A stretch of DNA of 64,000 nucleotides from Clarkia xantiana subsp. parviflora (taxonomy: Eukaryota; Streptophyta; Magnoliopsida; Myrtales; Onagraceae): assembly GCA_036873135.1 (NCBI GenBank), contig JAPTYO010000011.1:13092747-13156746 (forward strand). The letters run 5' to 3'. This document shows positions 59,421 to 64,000 of this stretch, piece by piece; the first letter of the stretch is position 1, and each line of letters opens with the position of its first letter. A program made the position numbers and the translations under genes. The notes below the pieces were generated by a model. The model had not been told where the DNA came from. It ran no database searches and worked only from the letters and a program-made list of their open reading frames with translations.

Positions 59421-59636
59421 GATACGTGTTGACTTTGATACGCGCATTGATGTTGATACGCGCGTTGATGATAATACGCGCATTGATGTTGATACGCGCG
59501 TTGACTTTGATACGCGCATTGATGTTGATACGCGCGTTGATGTTGATACGCGCGTTGATGTTGATACGCGCGTTGATGTTGATACGCGCGTTGACTTTGA
59601 TACGCGCATTGATGTTGATACGCGCGTTGAGCGTCA
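59421..59636. repeat. 18-bp tandem array
   Basis: About twelve copies of GATACGCGCGTTGATGTT with regular spacing. Two variants alternate at two positions (CGCGCGTTGA or CGCGCATTGA; GATGTT or GACTTT). TACGCGCGTTGA includes the palindrome GCGC/CGCG. Because 18 is divisible by three, frames of 80-90 codons stay open on several frames; they are not genes. Confidence 0.95.
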
Positions 59637-59800
59637 GGTATAGACTGTTGGTTATTACCTGCAAGTATGCTAAAACACTTAGAAAATATTTAAACGATAT
59701 CTAATGCTTGTTACCATAGATGTCGTTGTATGAGCTTTGTCGATGAGCGTCGTAGGTGTGCTTAGGGGACATAGCTACTCGTTGTATGCAATCCATCTTT

Positions 59801-60597
59801 GTTGACATGTATGTGCGTACATGGAAATACTTAGAAAATATTCTCCCCTTGTCAACATGCATCCTCGTCGACATGTATGTACGTACATGGAAACACTTAG
59901 AAAATATTTTCTCTTTGTTGACATGCAACCTTGTCGACATGTATGTACGTACATGGAAACACTTTGAAAATATTTTCTCCTTGTTGACATGCAACCTTGT
60001 CGACATGTATGTACGTACATGGAAACACTTAGAAAATATTTGTTCCTTGTCGACATGCATCCTTGTCGACATGTATGTACGTACATGGAAACACTTAGAA
60101 AATATTTTCTCCTTGTCGACATGTATCCCTGTCGACATGTATGTACGTACATGGAAACACTTAGAAAATATTTTCTCCTTGTCGACATGCATCCTTGTCG
60201 ACATGTATGTACGTACATGGAAACACTTAGAAAATATTTTCTCCTTGTCGACATGCATCCTTGTCGACATGTATGTACGTACATGAAAACACTTAGAAAA
60301 TATTTTCTCCTTGTCGACATGTATGTACGTACATGGAAACACTTAGAAAATATTTTCTCCTTGTCGACATGCATCCTTGTCGACATGTATGTACGTACAT
60401 GGAAACACTTAGAAAATATTTTCTCCTTGTCGACATGTATCCCTGTCGACATGTATGTACGTACATGGAAACACTTAGAAAATATTTTCTCCTTGTCGAC
60501 ATGCATCCTTGTCGTCATGTATGTACGTACATGGAAACACTTAGAAAATATTTTCTCCTTGTCGTCATGTATCCCTGTCGACATGTATGTACGTATA
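59801..60597. repeat. 66-bp palindromic tandem array
   Basis: Thirteen copies. The core ATGTATGTACGTACATGG is followed by AAACACTTAGAAAATATTTT, CTCCTTGTCGACATG and CATCCTTGTCGAC. Spacing is 66 bp except one 49-50-bp unit (between about 60270 and 60319) that lacks the 16-bp CATCCTTGTCGACATG-type segment. Each unit has the perfect palindrome ATGTACGTACAT and two GTCGAC sites. Inner copies are nearly identical and outer copies more diverged. Frames of 170-280 codons on both strands arise because 66 is a multiple of three. Confidence 0.95.
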
Positions 60598-62990
60598 TTA
60601 CGTGTGTGTATTTGCCCCCGCACTTAGAATCTTTTCGCCATCTCTGGCTATGTATGTCGTATCCGTATGCTTGATGCGAACACAGGTTATATGCCAACTT
60701 CTGATAATATGCTGACACGTGGTTGTATGCCGACAGCTTGTAATATGCTGACTGTCATCCTGAGTCAAGTACTTAGAAAATATTCCATCATTGTAATTTT
60801 GTATGCTGCGTGTATGCGCTCGGTGTTGTCATACAAGGTTAATGTATTGAAGAGGTTGCCTCCCTTGCGCGATGCTTGTTACTTGTTGCACGGAGACTAA
60901 TAAGTCTTGTACGTACGCGGTTGTCTCACATGGAGCGTCCGTTGCATAAGTGCTTAAATAAGTGTTGGTACGTGTTTGTGCACTGACTGGATTGTTGATA
61001 GCATTTTCCAGGATATCAGATCTTGCTGTCTTCTTGTCAGAATTAGTCTTCCCACGGTTGTTACCATGAGAGAGTCCGCTATCTCCATCTTGATGGGAAA
61101 AAGCTTGTCTCTGTGGATAGCTGATGTGTATAGAAATACATTTGTTGAGAGGCATGTTCATACAAGTGCCCCCGCTACTCTGAAGTCTTCGGGCACGGTC
61201 GCGGTGAAAGGCTTGTGAGTAAGACGTTCCATTGTATCTTCTTTGAACTTGTTAATTTTCCAAGTTATCGCTGGCTTGCAGTTTCTGTTCTTAGCATAAT
61301 TCTCGAAAGATCCGACGCAGGGGCGCGTTCCTCGAGCGATTCTTAGTTCTTTATGCTGAGCATGACCGTGCTAATTCCTTCTTGTGATAAAGGAAATAGA
61401 GTTGAGGGTTGTGCAGAGGTGTCTTCTGCCCCCCGGTCGAGGGACCGGCCCAAGGAGGAGCGTTACTCCTACTAAGGTAAGTATTTGTTGATTGCTGATT
61501 TTGATGCCTGTATTGATGATTGTCGCCCTTATGTTGAAGAGCTATGTTGTGCTGAATGTTGAAACAATCATTCTTGTCGTGTCTTTTGTATGGATGACGG
61601 CATTGTATTTGATGTTGACATTATGAACCCTTTGCCATAAGTCCTTAGAGATGATGTTAACTCTTGGTTGCTGTCGGGTTGTCTGCTTCCAGCATGTTGA
61701 ACCCTTTGTGAATGAGTTGATGTTTGATAATTCTTTGTTCATGCCTTTGCTTGCATGAGATTTCGTCACCCGGACCTGTTTTCAATAATAATCATGTGAT
61801 AACTTGTTAGTAATATTTCATACCTTGAGTTATCTATGCCGTCCATATGCTTTGGACTTGGAAGATAGGATAGATATCCTTAGATGATGAATGTGATGTC
61901 TGTAGTTGCGACTGTACGTCGCGCATTGTTAAGTGTTGTGATCGCCCCTCTTGGCTAGACTCCAAGGCATGGCGAGATGGGTAGAGCATAGGATGTTGCG
62001 ACTTGCGCACTATAGGTTTTGTTTGTAAATGACGGTGGTAACTTCTGCTTGTTCCGCCGAGTCCTGTTAGAGATGATGGCATTCTTTAATCTGTGCCATC
62101 TTTTGGATATGTTGAACTCGTTTCTGAGTCTGTTTGCCCCCAGCTTCTATGCTTGAAGACTTGTTGTAGTTGTTCCTTAGTTGTTGCTTACGACTTGTTC
62201 GCTTTGAACTACGTCGTTTGAATCTGCTTTATACATAGTAGTTTGCATGATAACTTGTCAGTAATATTTCATACCGTTATCACTTACTGTGTTTATTGGA
62301 TGTGGATGACTAGTAACGTAGACATAGTCCCTGCAGTCGTGACCGATAGCCACTTCCTGATTGATAAGTTGAGGTGCTCTCCTGATTGCTTTCCTGATGC
62401 ATTATGCATATTGCCCTTCTTTCCTGAATAGCTTGCCGCTATATGTGTTGCAACCTGCCGAATATTTTTGCGTATAATATACCTCAACAAGTAGTGTATT
62501 TGAAAAGTGTTATCTTGGCTAAGCAAGATACTAGTTTATACCGTCTCTTAGTTCCACTCTAAGGCGACGTTGTACAAGACTCTACTTGTAAATTTTATGA
62601 GTTTTAAACAGGGTTCGCACCTGCCAGCGTGTATCAACCCGCGTTGGGGAAGCATACGTAAAAATATTATTTGTTTTTGAAGAAGCATTTTGTGAACCCT
62701 AAAAAGCTTGTTGATAAAATATTTGAGAAAATATTTTGACATTGAATGTGATACATCCAAAAAACCGTGTTGATAAAATTTTTGGAAAGGTGTTTGATAC
62801 ATAAAATATTTGACAAAATATTTGGTAAAATATATGAAAAATATATGTGATACATGATTCCTGCGTCCAGGGATCATGTAACACTTTTTTGAGGATATGA
62901 ATTGTGATGCATGCTTTCTGCGTCCAGGAACCATGCAACACGGTTTGAAGATCTGTAGTACGGAATTGTCATCTAACTAGAGGACTTTTG
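60598..62990 (-). other. Internal non-coding DNA between tandem arrays
   Basis: No supported gene. Contains a short irregular repeat at 60680-60765 (TATGCCGACA, TAATATGCTGAC) and a pair of related blocks at 62840-62940 (CTGCGTCCAGGGATCATGTAACAC and CTGCGTCCAGGAACCATGCAACAC, quoted in part). It also contains several AAAATATTTGA-type segments near 62710-62840, resembling the AGAAAATATT piece of the 66-bp unit. Confidence 0.5.
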
Positions 62991-63011
62991 CCGTACAAAA
63001 CGAATCTTGGC

Positions 63012-63285
63012 CCGGAATTCGGAGTGTCGTCTAGACAGAGGACACTGAAGAATGAACCCTTATTCGGAATTCGGAGTGTCGTCTAAACAGAGGACACTCA
63101 TAATAAAAAATGAACCCTTACATGGAATTCAGAGTGTCGTCTAAACAGAGGACACTCATAATAAAGAATGAACCCTTACTTGGAATTCGGAGTGTCGTCT
63201 AAACAGAGGACACTCATAATAAAGAATGAACCCTTACTTGGAATTCGGAGTGTCGTCTAAACAGAGGACACTCATAACTTAAGGG
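63012..63285. repeat. 58-bp hairpin-bearing tandem array
   Basis: Five copies (GGAGTGTCGTCT at 63021, 63073, 63131, 63189, 63247; spacing 52, 58, 58, 58). Each contains GTGTCGTCT followed by AAAC and AGAGGACAC, an inverted repeat able to form a stem of about nine pairs with one mismatch. GAATTCGGA and AATGAACCCTTACTTGG complete the unit. A degenerate sixth copy lies at about 62957-62985. Confidence 0.95.
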
Positions 63286-64000
63286 GTGATCAGCCCCGTA
63301 TGCCCATCCTGCTCTGAATCCAGGGAATGGCTATGACCATGAGGATTTGCCTCTAACCAGAGATGTCACAGCATGTCATTAAAAGAAGTAATCATGGGGC
63401 TTGTCTTTTTTAAAAAAGAGGATACCACAACATGCTATTTTGATAGTAGGCCTTGGTGTTAATCCAAGGTATTGCTTGTAGCTGACGTCCTGAATAGCCG
63501 TCGTTTTGATAGTAGGTCCGCAGGTTTTCATTGCGGTATATAAGTTGATTGTGCACATAGCTTGATGGCTTTGTGTTGCCGGCACCTTCTTGAGATAGAC
63601 GCCTGTATTATGAATGGAGAAATAAACTCCTTGTTGGTGTAGATAATAGATATGTTGGTGTTGTATATCATAAGTCCCTCCTTGAACACAATGCGTAGCT
63701 TGTATTATTGAAGTAGATTTTTGTGCATAGGTTACTACTTGGTGTAATTCCTGAGTAGTAATCGTAGTGTAGCATGTACCTACGAGCAGAGTTATTTTTG
63801 TCAGATAATCGCAATTTCTTATAAGTTTGCAAAAGTATGAAGTCATGAAATTTTCTTTTTAGTTATGCATATAATAATTAAAGTAAAGGAATCTGATACA
63901 AGGATTCCTTGTTTGTGTAGGAAACTTCCCTGAGTGCGGATACGAAAGGTGTAGATCATGATAAGCATATGTTAGGTAGAATTGCCGAGCACTTGTCAGG
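63286..64000. other. End of window, no gene seen
   Basis: Continuation of the element's non-coding DNA. A 155-codon minus-strand frame (63846-63379) has no recognisable domain, and its composition does not distinguish it from chance. Confidence 0.4.

Noticed and set aside
59352..59704. Open frames encoding repeats such as DTRVDV
   Set aside because: Translation of the 18-bp array in several frames; no homology and no promoter or splice context.
59701..60627. Long open frames (170-282 codons) on both strands
   Set aside because: They follow the 66-bp tandem array; 22-residue repeat proteins appear in several frames on both strands at once, as expected when a repeat unit is a multiple of three.
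63012..63285. CRISPR-like array
   Set aside because: Repeat and 'spacer' parts are both conserved between units, so this is a plain tandem repeat; the host is also a plant.
63379..63846. 155-codon minus-strand frame
   Set aside because: No domain, motif or splice support; near the expected length for chance in such DNA given the number of frames, and inside retroelement non-coding DNA.

Overview
This window is nuclear DNA from a flowering plant, most likely a eudicot. The genes have many exons with GT-AG introns, the spacers are AT-rich, and long stretches are nested LTR retrotransposons and DNA-transposon remnants. Two housekeeping genes are confidently recognised, and a third small plant gene can be modelled. 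Almost everything else is mobile-element DNA or decayed spacer.

Layout. 1-4430 (+) holds the last 11 exons of a presequence protease (PreP, M16C metallopeptidase). Its first visible intron carries a 995-bp fold-back Mutator-like element with a perfect 9-bp target duplication. 4994-12005 is a decayed Ty3/gypsy-type element (5' LTR, primer-binding site, degenerate protease-like remnants, a 65-bp tandem array), and it abuts a minus-oriented copia LTR at 12019-12613. 14911-19624 (+) is a complete three-exon alpha-COP (coatomer subunit alpha) gene of 1218 codons, with an intron in its 5' UTR. 19625-27020 is AT-rich spacer with a second Mutator-like element, a SINE-like fragment, a CACTA-like end, a copia LTR with its primer site, a PIF/Harbinger-like element with TTA duplications, and a third TIR element.

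27021-34548 is one copia LTR split by a 6.9-kb non-autonomous LTR element. That element (27325-34249) has a perfect CTAGT duplication, a TGGCGACTC-type primer site, no polymerase and long tandem arrays. 34786-52142 is a minus-strand copia element with a perfect TGGGT duplication. It was invaded inside its reverse transcriptase by a second, plus-strand member of the same family (38001-46466, duplication TTTCC), and upstream of its gag by a solo LTR (48904-49455, duplication CATAA).

52469-54350 holds a gypsy 3' LTR whose front part is duplicated in tandem. 54710-56549 (-) is a two-exon gene for a 171-residue plant protein of unknown function. From 57157 to the end is a minus-oriented gypsy 3' LTR, its polypurine tract, and more than 6 kb of non-coding internal DNA with three prominent tandem arrays (18, 66 and 58 bp).

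The genes do not form a pathway: PreP degrades targeting peptides in organelles, alpha-COP is part of the COPI vesicle coat, and the third protein is unknown. The most interesting material is the precisely datable transposon nesting and the several palindromic tandem arrays inside non-coding parts of gypsy-like elements, which look like satellite DNA in the making.
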